From CAZKFN01 sp964552035 (GTDB lineage: Bacteria; Bacteroidota; Bacteroidia; Flavobacteriales_E; Vicingaceae): 52,775 nt of DNA. Positions 41,975 through 50,340 of the stretch are shown here, piece by piece; the stretch's first letter is position 1, and the number at the start of each line of letters is the position of its first letter. Below the pieces are notes generated by a model. The model was not told where the DNA came from. It made no database searches and saw nothing but the letters and a program-made list of their open reading frames with translations. The stretch covers positions 1 to 52,775 of the forward strand of contig CAZKFN010000004.1 in NCBI GenBank assembly GCA_964552035.1, read 5' to 3'. The translations under genes and the position numbers were made by a program.

Positions 41975-41982
41975 TAAATTTG
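41975..41982 (+). promoter_or_regulatory. -7 element for tRNA-Phe
   Basis: TAAATTTG matches the consensus exactly, 19 bases before the mature tRNA. A TTTA at 41950-41953 lies 21 bases upstream, a one-mismatch -33 element. Confidence 0.55.
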
Positions 41983-42000
41983 CCGCCAACAAAAAAAGGA

Positions 42001-42073
42001 GGTACCATAGCTCAGTCGGTAGAGCAAAGGACTGAAAATCCTTGTGTCGCTGGTTCGATTCCAGCTGGTACCA
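42001..42073 (+). tRNA. tRNA-Phe (anticodon GAA)
   Basis: A complete cloverleaf. The acceptor pairs GGTACCA with TGGTACC (discriminator A at 42073). The D arm is GCTC...GAGC, the anticodon stem AAGGA/TCCTT with loop CTGAAAA (GAA, Phe), and the T stem GCTGG/CCAGC with TTCGATT. CCA is not encoded. A Bacteroidota promoter precedes and an intrinsic terminator follows. Confidence 0.97.
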
Positions 42074-42080
42074 CTTAAAA

Positions 42081-42107
42081 AACGTACTAAATCTAGTACG
42101 TTTTTTT
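42081..42107 (+). terminator. Intrinsic terminator after tRNA-Phe
   Basis: AACGTACT (42081-42088) pairs with AGTACGTT (42095-42102) over a 6-base loop, ending in a T7 tract at 42101-42107. Confidence 0.85.
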
Positions 42108-42300
42108 ATTCTTCCGGTTTTAATATTCTTGTTACAGTTTGCAGACCTACAGTCTCTTAATTAACAATTCAGCTCTTCCCCATATTGACGTCAATCTATA
42201 TTTATAACGGCAGTATGGCTTATGTCGTCAATTTGAGCGTAATTGAACGCTGATTATTTCAGTCCTCACAGGCTAAGCGCCTCCTAACCTAAATTTATCA
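42108..42300. other. Intergenic stretch with no supported gene
   Basis: Together with the pseudogene remnant at 42301-42478 this makes a roughly 430-bp gap between the two tRNA terminators. A short hairpin GAGCGT...ACGCT lies near 42235-42252. Nothing else is recognisable. Confidence 0.5.
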
Positions 42301-42478
42301 TCTTCTCTTAAGTACATCTGTATTTGCTATCCTAGATTTCGAAGGACTTATGGCATCTGTGTTTATTTCCACATTATCCTCTGAGTAGGCTTTTGTATGA
42401 AGTTTCTATTTCTTGCCTCCAACCTTTTTTAGATATTACCTCACGATAAATAATCTTACCTTTAACTAACGATTCTCG
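42301..42478 (-). pseudogene. Possible decayed 3' fragment of an unidentified gene
   Basis: On the minus strand, 42478-42377 reads 34 coherent codons (RESLVKGKIIYREVISKKG and more). A one-base frameshift near 42376 then joins them to 25 codons ending NTDVLKRR before a TGA at 42298-42300. The amino-acid composition looks protein-like across the join. I do not recognise the family. It starts just inside a GCACC-TCC-GGTGC hairpin. Confidence 0.35.
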
Positions 42479-42487
42479 TCAAAATTA

Positions 42488-42500
42488 GCACCTCCGGTGC
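42488..42500. repeat. Palindromic GCACCTCCGGTGC hairpin (REP-like candidate)
   Basis: A 5-bp GC stem with a 3-base loop, strikingly GC-rich in an AT-rich gap, between a decayed gene fragment and the tRNA-Leu terminator. Hairpins of this size occur in REP elements, but one copy is not evidence for a family. Confidence 0.3.
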
Positions 42501-42530
42501 CTTAACCTAATTAATAATGAACATAAATAG

Positions 42531-42570
42531 CAAAAAAAATGAGAAGCTGCAACTTACATTAGCTTCTCAT
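42531..42570 (-). terminator. Intrinsic terminator after tRNA-Leu
   Basis: ATGAGAAGCT (42539-42548) and AGCTTCTCAT (42561-42570) form a 10-bp stem with a 12-base loop. On the minus strand it ends in a run of Ts (A-tract 42532-42539 on plus). Confidence 0.85.
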
Positions 42571-42580
42571 TTTCATTATG

Positions 42581-42662
42581 TACCCAGGACCGGAATCGAA
42601 CCGGTACGCCCGAAGGCATTGGTGTTTGAGACCAACGCGTCTACCTATTCCGCCACCTGGGC
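42581..42662 (-). tRNA. tRNA-Leu (anticodon CAA)
   Basis: An 82-base class II tRNA with the long variable arm of Leu. The acceptor is GCCCAGG/CCTGGGT, discriminator A. The anticodon stem is TTGGT/ACCAA with loop CTCAAAC (anticodon CAA). The variable arm TGCCTTCGGGCGT and the T arm CCGGTTCGATTCCGG are clear. CCA is not encoded. Transcribed opposite to tRNA-Phe and prs. Confidence 0.96.
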
Positions 42663-42745
42663 AAAGGAATTTAAGGGAGTCAAAATTATTTAATACTTTT
42701 GAATATTCGCAAATAATTTTATTTTTTTATATCTCTACCATATTA

Positions 42746-42777
42746 TTTGGTGCGAAATAATATAATTGATAAATTTG
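42746..42777 (+). promoter_or_regulatory. Bacteroidota-type promoter of prs
   Basis: TTTG at 42746-42749, exactly 20 bases, then TAAATTTG at 42770-42777: a perfect match in both elements and spacing. Transcription should start near 42784, about 22 bases before the ATG at 42806. Confidence 0.75.
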
Positions 42778-42805
42778 CACCCCTAAAATTTAATGGCTAA
42801 TAGGC

Positions 42806-43738
42806 ATGAATTCAGAAGTAAAAATATTTTCCGGCACAAATACCAGATTTTTAGCAAAAAAAATCGCTAAAAATTTTGGAGTTGAATTAGGAAAAACTTC
42901 TTTAAATATGTTCTCTGATGGTGAATTTCAGCCTTCATTTGAGGAATCTGTTAGAGGAAGTGATGTTTTTATTATACAATCAACTCACCCTCCCACAGAC
43001 AATTTATTTGAATTACTACTTATGATAGATGCAGCAAAACGTGCATCTGCCAATCGAATTATTGCTGTTATTCCTTATTTTGGTTTTGCTAGACAAGACA
43101 GGAAAGATCAGCCAAGGGTTCCCATTGGAGCTAAATTAGTTGCAAATATGCTTACTGCTGCTGGTGTAAGTAGGGTAATGACCATGGATTTGCATGCAGA
43201 TCAAATTCAAGGTTTTTTTGAAGTACCAGTCGATCATTTATATGCCTCTGCTGTATTTTCTCAAGCTATTAAAGAACTTAACCTACCCAACCTTATAATG
43301 GCTTCACCAGATATGGGAGGAACAAAAAGAGCCTTTGCTTATGCTAAGCATCTAGAATGTGATGTTGTTGCATGTTATAAGCAAAGAAAAAAGGCAAATG
43401 ACATTGATAAAATGTTTGTTATTGGAGATGTTAAAGGCAAAGATGTAGTATTAGTTGACGATATGATTGATACTGCAGGAACTTTAACAAAAGCAGCAAA
43501 CCTCATAAAAGACAAGGGAGCAAACTCCGTACGTGCAATTTGCACCCATGCGATTTTATCTGGTCAAGCTTATGAGAAAATTGAAAACTCAGCTTTATCG
43601 GAGTTAATTGTCACCGATACACTTCCATTAAAGCAAGAGTCCGATAAAATTCGTGTTATTTCAGTAGCTGAACTTTTTGCAAAAGTAATCTACAAAATAC
43701 ACAACTTTGAATCAATAAGTTCATATTTTATATTTTAA
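42806..43738 (+). CDS. prs: Ribose-phosphate diphosphokinase (PRPP synthetase)
   Basis: A 310-residue enzyme that makes PRPP from ribose 5-phosphate and ATP for purine, pyrimidine, NAD, His and Trp synthesis. It has the class I signatures FSDGEFQPSFEESVRGSDVFI, IPYFGFARQDRKDQPRVPI, the metal-binding DLHADQIQGFF and the PRPP loop VVLVDDMIDTAGTLTKAA. The first gene of a probable prs-rplY-pth operon and headed by the best promoter match in the window. Confidence 0.96.
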   Translation: MNSEVKIFSGTNTRFLAKKIAKNFGVELGKTSLNMFSDGEFQPSFEESVRGSDVFIIQSTHPPTDNLFELLLMIDAAKRASANRIIAVIPYFGFARQDRKDQPRVPIGAKLVANMLTAAGVSRVMTMDLHADQIQGFFEVPVDHLYASAVFSQAIKELNLPNLIMASPDMGGTKRAFAYAKHLECDVVACYKQRKKANDIDKMFVIGDVKGKDVVLVDDMIDTAGTLTKAANLIKDKGANSVRAICTHAILSGQAYEKIENSALSELIVTDTLPLKQESDKIRVISVAELFAKVIYKIHNFESISSYFIF

Positions 43739-43769
43739 ACAAATCAAGAATACTTAAAAATAAGTTATA

Positions 43770-44420
43770 ATGAAGTCTTTTAAATTAAATGCTACCCTTA
43801 GAGAGGACGTTAGGTCACGAAGTGCTTTAAAAGCATTGAGAAGCAAAGGTAGAGTTCCAGCAATTTTATATGGTGGAAAAGAGAATATCAACTTCCATGT
43901 GGATGCGATAACTTTAGAGAAGCTAATTAGTACTGTTGAAGTACATTTAGTAGACATAAAAATTGGCGATAAGGTTACAAAAAGCGTAACTAGAGAAATT
44001 CAGTTCCATCCTGTAACAGATGAAGTAATTCACATTGACTTCATGGAAGTTCTTCCAGGCAAACCTATTGAAATAACAGTTCCTGTTAAATTTGTTGGAA
44101 ATCCTATTGGAGTGATGAATGGAGGACAAAAACGGGAAAAGCTTAGAGGGCTTGATATTAAATCTATTCCAGAAAATATTCCCAATGAATTTGTAATTGA
44201 CGTTACCCATCTTAAAATCGGAGATGTAATTCAAGTTGAAGATATAAAAGATGATAATATTGAATTCTTAAATCACCCAAAAGATGTAGTCGTTGCTATT
44301 AGAGCTTCTAGAGTCGTTACTAGTTCTATTGTTGATGAAGATGAAGATGAAGATATAGAAGGAGAAGAAACTGATGCAGAAGGAGCAGAAAAAGAAGAAA
44401 CTTCTGAAGCTACAGAGTAG
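43770..44420 (+). CDS. rplY: 50S ribosomal protein L25/general stress protein Ctc
   Basis: A 216-residue protein of the long TL5/CTC type that binds 5S rRNA. The N-terminal L25 domain (RSRSALKALRSKGRVPAILYGG ... FHPVTDEVIHIDFMEVLPGKP) is followed by a beta domain (VPVKFVGNPIGVMNGG) and a strongly acidic tail of about 30 residues (DEDEDEDIEGEE, then alternating E/A/T). The order prs, rplY, pth is conserved in many bacteria. It lies 31 bases after prs and nine before pth. Confidence 0.94.
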   Translation: MKSFKLNATLREDVRSRSALKALRSKGRVPAILYGGKENINFHVDAITLEKLISTVEVHLVDIKIGDKVTKSVTREIQFHPVTDEVIHIDFMEVLPGKPIEITVPVKFVGNPIGVMNGGQKREKLRGLDIKSIPENIPNEFVIDVTHLKIGDVIQVEDIKDDNIEFLNHPKDVVVAIRASRVVTSSIVDEDEDEDIEGEETDAEGAEKEETSEATE

Positions 44421-44428
44421 ATAAGATT

Positions 44429-44992
44429 ATGAAATACCTGATTGTAGGACTAGGAAATATTGGAGTCCAATACGACAATACCAGGCATAATATAGGATTT
44501 CAAATATTGGATGCTTTTGCTAGAGCTTCCAATATTTCTTTTTCACCTAACCGATACGCTGAAACAGCTACTACAAAATATAAAGGAAGAACACTTATTT
44601 TAATTAAGCCCAGCACCTTTATGAACCTTAGTGGAAAAGCTGTCAACTATTATCTACAAGTAGAAAAAATTCCCCTAGAAAGAGTATTAATTATTACCGA
44701 TGATTTAGCACTTCCTTTTGGCACCTTAAGACTCAAAGCAAAAGGGAGCGATGGTGGTCATAATGGATTAAAACATATCAATCAAACCCTTGGTAGACAA
44801 GACTACCCTCGATTAAGGTTTGGAATAGGCCATAAATTTAACCCTGGTCAACAGATTAACTATGTACTAGGTGAATGGAGCGAAGAAGAAAAAGCACTCC
44901 TAGATGAAAGAATCAATAAATCTCAAAAACTTATCCAAGCATTTACAACTATTGGCATTCAACGTACAATGAATGAATTTAATGGAAAGTAA
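44429..44992 (+). CDS. pth: Peptidyl-tRNA hydrolase
   Basis: A 187-residue enzyme that recycles tRNA from stalled peptidyl-tRNA. Catalytic residues are visible: the Asn and His of VGLGNIGVQYDNTRHNIGF (catalytic His20-like position), LIKPSTFMNLSGKAV, and the Asp/Asn pair in DDLALPFGTLRLKAKGSDGGHNG. Full length. It ends the prs operon and is followed at once by a hairpin terminator. Confidence 0.95.
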   Translation: MKYLIVGLGNIGVQYDNTRHNIGFQILDAFARASNISFSPNRYAETATTKYKGRTLILIKPSTFMNLSGKAVNYYLQVEKIPLERVLIITDDLALPFGTLRLKAKGSDGGHNGLKHINQTLGRQDYPRLRFGIGHKFNPGQQINYVLGEWSEEEKALLDERINKSQKLIQAFTTIGIQRTMNEFNGK

Positions 44993-45021
44993 AAGAGGGC
45001 CTCTATGAAGAAACCCTCTTT
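44992..45021 (+). terminator. Terminator after pth
   Basis: AAAGAGGG (44992-44999) pairs with CCCTCTTT (45014-45021) over a 14-base loop. The A/T ends of the stem make it work on both strands, so it may also serve sdhB, whose stop lies 60 bases away. Confidence 0.7.
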
Positions 45022-45080
45022 ATTCGTTTAATAATAGCCTAAATAGTGCCTTATTTATCCGACCTAATGTTTTAAGTAAA

Positions 45081-45839
45081 TTAGAGAGAAGATTTTAAGT
45101 ACTCTCTATTCATTCTCGCGATATTTTCAATAGAAATTCCTTTCGGACATTCTACCTCACAAGCTCCAGTATTTGAACATGGTCCAAATCCTTCTTCCTC
45201 CATTTTAGAAACCATATTTCTAACTCTTTCTGCAGCTTCCACTTTACCTTGAGGTAAAAGAGCATATTGCGACACCTTTGCTGCAACAAATAATGAAGCA
45301 GAACCATTTTTACAAGCAGCCACACATGCCCCACATCCAATACAAGCTGCAGAATCAAATGCTGTATCTGAATCCTTTTTATTGATTGGAATTGCATTCG
45401 CATCTTGAGTATTTCCAGATGTATTCACTGAAACATATCCGCCTGCTTGCTGAATTCTATCAAAAGAAGAACGATCTACAACTAAATCTTTAATTACCGG
45501 AAAAGGTGCTGCACGGAAAGGTTCAATATAGATGGTGTCTCCATCCTTAAACGAGCGCATATGCAATTGGCAAGATGTAATTCTTTTGCCGGGACCATGC
45601 GGCTGTCCATTAATGTATAAAGAGCAAGCTCCACAAATTCCTTCACGACAGTCATGGTCGAAAGCAACTGGTGAACCACCTTCATTTATTAATCTTTCAT
45701 TAAGTATATCAAGCATTTCCAAAAAGGAGCTATCTGGAGAAACATCCTCCATTTTATAGCTTACTAATTGTCCTTTTGCCTGGCCATTTTTTTGACGCCA
45801 AATTTTAAGGGTTAAATTCATTCCTTTTGATGTTGCCAT
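45081..45839 (-). CDS. sdhB: Succinate dehydrogenase/fumarate reductase iron-sulfur subunit
   Basis: A 252-residue electron-transfer subunit. It binds three clusters: [2Fe-2S] by CREGICGACSLYING plus a later Cys, and [4Fe-4S] and [3Fe-4S] by CIGCGACVAACKNGSA and CSNTGACEVECPKGI. The layout is that of the type B (menaquinone-linked, fumarate-reductase-like) enzymes found in Bacteroidota. Last gene of sdhCAB; nine bases after sdhA. Confidence 0.95.
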   Translation of the reverse strand: MATSKGMNLTLKIWRQKNGQAKGQLVSYKMEDVSPDSSFLEMLDILNERLINEGGSPVAFDHDCREGICGACSLYINGQPHGPGKRITSCQLHMRSFKDGDTIYIEPFRAAPFPVIKDLVVDRSSFDRIQQAGGYVSVNTSGNTQDANAIPINKKDSDTAFDSAACIGCGACVAACKNGSASLFVAAKVSQYALLPQGKVEAAERVRNMVSKMEEEGFGPCSNTGACEVECPKGISIENIARMNREYLKSSL

Positions 45840-45848
45840 AATCTATAG

Positions 45849-47855
45849 TTATTTATATGAGCGGGTTGTTAGCTCAACGTATTCAAAATTTAATTCTTCT
45901 TTGTGCATAATTGCTTCTGAAGGTTTACCAGTATACTCCCAAGCAGCAACATAGGTAAACAAATCATCCCTTCTCAATGCCTCTCCTTCTTCTGTTTTAT
46001 ATTCTTCTCGGTAATGACCTCCACAAGATTCCTCTCTTTCTAGGGCATCTCTGGCAAACAGTTCTCCTAGTTCTAAAAAGTCAGCTACGCGTCCAGCTTT
46101 CTCTAACTCTTGGTTAAACTCATCTGCATCTCCTGGAACACGCACATCTCTCCAGAATTCTTCTCTCAACTCTGCTATTTCATGAATGGCCTCTTTTAAC
46201 TTCTCAGCTGTTCTTGCCATACCTACCTTATTCCACATAATAAGCCCTAGCTTTTTGTGAAAATGATCAACAGAGTGTTTACCATTATTATTTAACAATT
46301 TATTTATATCTTCTTTAACTTTAGCTTCGGCTTCATCAAACTCTTTAGTATCCGTTGGTATCTTTCCTGTCCGAATATCATCTGCTAAATAATCTCCAAT
46401 AGTATAAGGTAATACGAAATACCCATCGGCTAATCCTTGCATTAATGCAGAAGCACCCAAACGATTGGCACCATGATCAGAAAAGTTAGCCTCTCCAATT
46501 GCATATAAGCCTGAAACGGTTGTCATCAGATTGTAATCTACCCAAATCCCTCCCATAGTATAATGCACAGCTGGATATATTTTCATCGGTGTTTTATATG
46601 GATTTTGATCAGTAATTTGCTCATACATTTCAAATAGGTTCCCATACTTACTTTCAATAATCTTTTCACCTAATGCAATGATTTCTTCTTTAGTAGGATT
46701 TTTAATTCCATGAACATGAGCTTCCATTTTACCATATCGCTCAATAGCCGATTTAAAGTCAAGAAAAACACCTTCTTTTGTTTCGTTATTCTCTATGCCA
46801 AATCCAGCATCACAACGTTCTTTTGCAGCTCTTGAAGCCACATCCCTCGGTACTAAATTACCAAAGGAAGGATATCTCCTTTCTAAATAATAATCTCTAT
46901 CTTCTTCTGCTAAGTCTGTTGGCTTTAATCTACCTTCTCGAATTGCTTCAGCATCTTCCTTCTTCTTAGGAACCCAAATTCTTCCATCATTTCTTAAAGA
47001 CTCCGACATCAAAGTAAGTTTGGATTGTTGAGTTCCATGAACAGGAATACAAGTAGGGTGAATTTGTGTGTAGCAAGGATTGGCGAAAAACGCTCCTTTT
47101 TTATGTGCCTTCCATGCAGCAGTTACGTTACTTCCCATAGCATTAGTAGATAGGAAAAAAATATTCCCATACCCTCCAGATGCCAAAACTACAGCATGCG
47201 CTGAATGTCTTTCTATTTCTCCAGTAACAAGGTTCCTTGCAATTATTCCCCTAGCTTTACCATCGACTATTACAACATCCAACATCTCGTGCCTGTTGTA
47301 CATTTCAACTTTACCTTTTGAAATCTGTCTATTCATAGCTGAATAAGCACCCAGCAATAATTGTTGACCCGTTTGTCCTTTAGCATAAAAGGTTCTAGAA
47401 ACTTGGGCGCCCCCAAAAGATCGATTATCTAACAATCCTCCATACTCTCTAGCAAAAGGCACTCCTTGAGCCACACATTGGTCAATTATATTAGATGAAA
47501 CTTCTGCCAAACGGTAAGTATTGGATTCTCTAGAACGATAGTCCCCTCCCTTTATCGTATCGTAAAACAAGTTGTAAATAGAATCTCCGTCACCCGGGTA
47601 ATTCTTAGCTGCATTAATTCCTCCTTGTGCTGCAATAGAGTGAGCACGACGAGGTGAATCTTGATAACAATAGGCTTTAACGTTATAGCCTAATTCAGCT
47701 AGAGTTGCAGCAGCAGATGCTCCAGCTAAACCTGTTCCTATAACAATTACATCAATATTTCTTTTATTTGCAGGGTTTACTAAACGAACATTATTTTTGT
47801 GGTTAGTCCACTTCTCGGCTAACGGCCCTTCTGGTATTTTTGAATCTAATTTCAT
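45849..47855 (-). CDS. sdhA: Succinate dehydrogenase/fumarate reductase flavoprotein subunit
   Basis: A 668-residue flavoprotein that oxidises succinate to fumarate. The Rossmann motif is DVIVIGTGLAGASAAATLAELG. The covalent-FAD His lies in RRAHSIAAQGGINAAK. The active-site and substrate motifs are QIHPTCIPVHG, ERRYPSFGNLVPRDVASRA and AGGHYREEY-type SCGGHYREE, with HTMGG-like VHYTMGGIWVDYN. It is the larger, type B form. It lies between sdhC and sdhB, 23 bases after sdhC. Confidence 0.96.
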   Translation of the reverse strand: MKLDSKIPEGPLAEKWTNHKNNVRLVNPANKRNIDVIVIGTGLAGASAAATLAELGYNVKAYCYQDSPRRAHSIAAQGGINAAKNYPGDGDSIYNLFYDTIKGGDYRSRESNTYRLAEVSSNIIDQCVAQGVPFAREYGGLLDNRSFGGAQVSRTFYAKGQTGQQLLLGAYSAMNRQISKGKVEMYNRHEMLDVVIVDGKARGIIARNLVTGEIERHSAHAVVLASGGYGNIFFLSTNAMGSNVTAAWKAHKKGAFFANPCYTQIHPTCIPVHGTQQSKLTLMSESLRNDGRIWVPKKKEDAEAIREGRLKPTDLAEEDRDYYLERRYPSFGNLVPRDVASRAAKERCDAGFGIENNETKEGVFLDFKSAIERYGKMEAHVHGIKNPTKEEIIALGEKIIESKYGNLFEMYEQITDQNPYKTPMKIYPAVHYTMGGIWVDYNLMTTVSGLYAIGEANFSDHGANRLGASALMQGLADGYFVLPYTIGDYLADDIRTGKIPTDTKEFDEAEAKVKEDINKLLNNNGKHSVDHFHKKLGLIMWNKVGMARTAEKLKEAIHEIAELREEFWRDVRVPGDADEFNQELEKAGRVADFLELGELFARDALEREESCGGHYREEYKTEEGEALRRDDLFTYVAAWEYTGKPSEAIMHKEELNFEYVELTTRSYK

Positions 47856-47878
47856 TGTATTCTTTTATTTTACTGCTT

Positions 47879-48652
47879 CTAAGCTATCAAATAGATATAA
47901 ATTGGAATAAGTGCAAAAAGTGCAGATACGATTATAGAAAATGCATATCCCGACTTTGTTAATAATGGAGTATACTTATCATTTCTCAATCCTAAAGATT
48001 GAAAAGCACTTGCAAAACCATGTGATAAATGAAAACCTAAAGCTATCATTGAAATCACATAGAAGAAAACGATTACCGGATTTTGAAATGATTCAAACAC
48101 TATGGTATATAAATCTTTCATGGCTGGACCGGCTACCACCCCTTCTACTACAACCTTCCCTTGCTCTACAACTCCACCAGGAATAATAGTCCCATCCTTT
48201 AACAACGGGTCTCCTCCTTCACTACTCATAAAAGGAAGTTCACCAAAATGGAATCTATACCAGAAATTTTGCATATGCACAACAACATATACTAAAATTA
48301 TAGTTCCTAAAATTCCCATATTTCTGGAAGCCCACCTTGAATTTTTTGAAGGCCTACTGTAAGCATACTTAATTGGTCTAGCTTTTCTATTCGCAACTTC
48401 AATCACTATCCCATCAATTGCATGAAATAATATACTGAAATAAGTCAGATAAGACAAAACTTTAACTGCGGGGTTGGTGGTCATAAAGACTGCATACTCA
48501 TTAAACCCTAATATTCCTTCATAAGAAGTTGCAAATAACTGCAAGTTTCCCACTAAGTGCCCTACCAAAAACAAGCACAAAAACAAACCTGTAGCAGCTA
48601 GCCAATATTTTTTTACAACATTTGACTTTAATAATCCTTTCGATTCACTCAT
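47879..48652 (-). CDS. sdhC: Succinate dehydrogenase cytochrome b subunit
   Basis: A 257-residue membrane subunit with five hydrophobic segments, among them KYWLAATGLFLCLFLVGHLVGNLQ, LTYFSILFHAIDGIVIE and FFYVISMIALGFHLSHGFASAFQ. The His residues in GHLVGN, LFHAID, VVHMQN and HLSHGF are candidate ligands for two hemes b. Single-polypeptide anchors with two hemes are typical of type B enzymes that reduce menaquinone. First gene of sdhCAB, with a good promoter just upstream. Confidence 0.94.
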   Translation of the reverse strand: MSESKGLLKSNVVKKYWLAATGLFLCLFLVGHLVGNLQLFATSYEGILGFNEYAVFMTTNPAVKVLSYLTYFSILFHAIDGIVIEVANRKARPIKYAYSRPSKNSRWASRNMGILGTIILVYVVVHMQNFWYRFHFGELPFMSSEGGDPLLKDGTIIPGGVVEQGKVVVEGVVAGPAMKDLYTIVFESFQNPVIVFFYVISMIALGFHLSHGFASAFQSLGLRNDKYTPLLTKSGYAFSIIVSALFALIPIYIYLIA

Positions 48653-48690
48653 TCGAAAACTTTTTTGAAATTTATATCCTTGTTAAAAGG

Positions 48691-48722
48691 CAAATTTAAC
48701 CCTTGATTTTGTCTATTTCAAT
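48691..48722 (-). promoter_or_regulatory. Promoter of sdhCAB
   Basis: On the minus strand ATTG (48722-48719), 20 bases, TAAATTTG (48698-48691): a perfect -7 and a one-mismatch -33 element with ideal spacing. Predicted start near 48684, about 32 bases before the ATG at 48652. Confidence 0.5.
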
Positions 48723-49009
48723 TTATAAAGGGCATTGTTGCCATATTTAGAACTGTTCTTAATAAATTTCTTAAAACTAACTAACAACTCCTTTTTTATT
48801 AAATCTCCATTATTTATTAGTCTTAAAAAAAACTATTTTAAACAATCCTTAAAAAAACAAAATTAACTGATTTTTAATAGAAAAAATTTAAAATATTTAT
48901 TAGTTTAAAAAATACACAAAAAATCTGTGCTACATTTATTTCTAATAAATTAACACCTTCTTTCCAAATTAAATACTTAGAAAGATTTTTCATTGGTTAA
49001 TTAGCATCG

Positions 49010-49017
49010 TATTTTTG
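49010..49017 (+). promoter_or_regulatory. -7 element for pepP
   Basis: TATTTTTG (TAnnTTTG), 32 bases before the ATG at 49050. A TTTT at 48987-48990 stands at the -33 distance (19 bases). Confidence 0.45.
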
Positions 49018-49049
49018 TTCTTTATTCGTTTAATATTAAAAATACACTT

Positions 49050-50339
49050 ATGAAGTATTTACCTATAGATAGTGATTTATTTATAAAAAATAGATCGAAA
49101 TTTTCACAAAAGTTAAAACCAAAATCAATTGCTATTTTTAACTCCAACGACATCTTGCCGACAAATGCTGACGGCAGTATGCCTTTTCGGCAAAACAACG
49201 ATTTCTTTTATCTAAGTGGCGTTGATCAAGAAGAAAGCATCTTGCTTCTATACCCTGATTCCCCAGATCAAAAGCACAAAGAAGTACTGTTTCTTAAAGA
49301 AACCAATGAAGAAATTGCAGTTTGGGAAGGTGAAAAGTTAACAAAAGAAGCAGCTAGAGAGACTTCTGGAATAAAAACTATTTATTGGTTAAAAGACTTT
49401 CACAAAATTTTACGTAACATCATCTATGAGGCAGAAAACATTTATCTAAATGACAACGAACATCTCAGAGCTGAACCTATAGTAGAAACTAGAGATGATA
49501 GATTTAGAAAATGGTGTAGAGAAGAATACCCATTATTTCACTACCAACGCTCTGCTCCTATTATGCATGAATTACGATCCTCAAAGGAAGAAGAAGAAAT
49601 CGACTTAATGCAAATCGCGTGTAACATCACAGCCCAAGGTGTTGAAAGAGTTCTGAAATTTATTAAACCCGGAGTTATGGAATATGAAATTGAAGCCGAA
49701 CTCTTACATGAATTTATCAGTCATCGTTCAAAGGGATTCGCTTATCAGCCCATCATTGCTTCTGGGTTTAATGCTTGCGTTCTTCACTATGTTAATAACA
49801 ACCAAATCTGCAAAGATGGCGACTTAATCCTTATGGATGTTGCTGCAGAATACGCTAACTATGCCTCTGATTTAACAAGGACTGTCCCAGTAAATGGAAA
49901 GTTTACCAAAAGACAAAAAGAAGTTTATACTGCTGTTTTAAACGTTATGAAAGGTGCAGAAAAAATCCTTAGAGCAGGTATTACATTGAAAGAATACCAC
50001 GAACAAGTTGGCATTTTAATGACTGAACAATTATTAAAGATTGGTTTACTTACGGAAGAGGATGTAAAAACTCAAGATCCTAATTGGCCTGCTTATAAAA
50101 AATACTTTATGCATGGAACTTCACACTACATTGGACTTGATGTACATGACGTAGGAAGTTGGACTAAACCCATCCCCCTTAATGCAGTTTTTACTATAGA
50201 GCCAGGAATCTACATCAGAGAGGAAAATATTGGAATCCGTTTAGAAAATAATTATGTGGTACGAGAAGATGGCCTAGAAGATTTAATGAGTCACATCCCA
50301 TTAGAAATCGAAGAAATAGAGGCTGCAATGCGAGGATAA
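49050..50339 (+). CDS. pepP: Xaa-Pro aminopeptidase P
   Basis: A 429-residue M24 metallopeptidase that removes an N-terminal residue before Pro. An N-terminal aminopeptidase P domain (NADGSMPFRQNNDFFYLSG) precedes the 'pita-bread' domain. The dimetal ligands are visible: two Asp in LMDVAAEYANYASDLTRTVP, His in MHGTSHYIGLDVHDVG, Glu in FTIEPGIYIREE and Glu in GIRLENNYVV. It is coupled to the alpha/beta hydrolase: the stop codon and next ATG are one base apart. Confidence 0.94.
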   Translation: MKYLPIDSDLFIKNRSKFSQKLKPKSIAIFNSNDILPTNADGSMPFRQNNDFFYLSGVDQEESILLLYPDSPDQKHKEVLFLKETNEEIAVWEGEKLTKEAARETSGIKTIYWLKDFHKILRNIIYEAENIYLNDNEHLRAEPIVETRDDRFRKWCREEYPLFHYQRSAPIMHELRSSKEEEEIDLMQIACNITAQGVERVLKFIKPGVMEYEIEAELLHEFISHRSKGFAYQPIIASGFNACVLHYVNNNQICKDGDLILMDVAAEYANYASDLTRTVPVNGKFTKRQKEVYTAVLNVMKGAEKILRAGITLKEYHEQVGILMTEQLLKIGLLTEEDVKTQDPNWPAYKKYFMHGTSHYIGLDVHDVGSWTKPIPLNAVFTIEPGIYIREENIGIRLENNYVVREDGLEDLMSHIPLEIEEIEAAMRG

Positions 50340-50340
50340 A

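Larger units (their letters stand above)
48653..49049. other. 397-bp very AT-rich divergent promoter region (sdhC / pepP)
   Basis: No gene. It holds the sdhC promoter elements near 48691-48722 (minus) and a -7 element for pepP at 49010-49017 (plus). In between, 48770-48990 is almost pure A/T with runs of A and T, and shows no RNA gene or coding signal. Such tracts may bend DNA or bind regulators. Confidence 0.6.
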
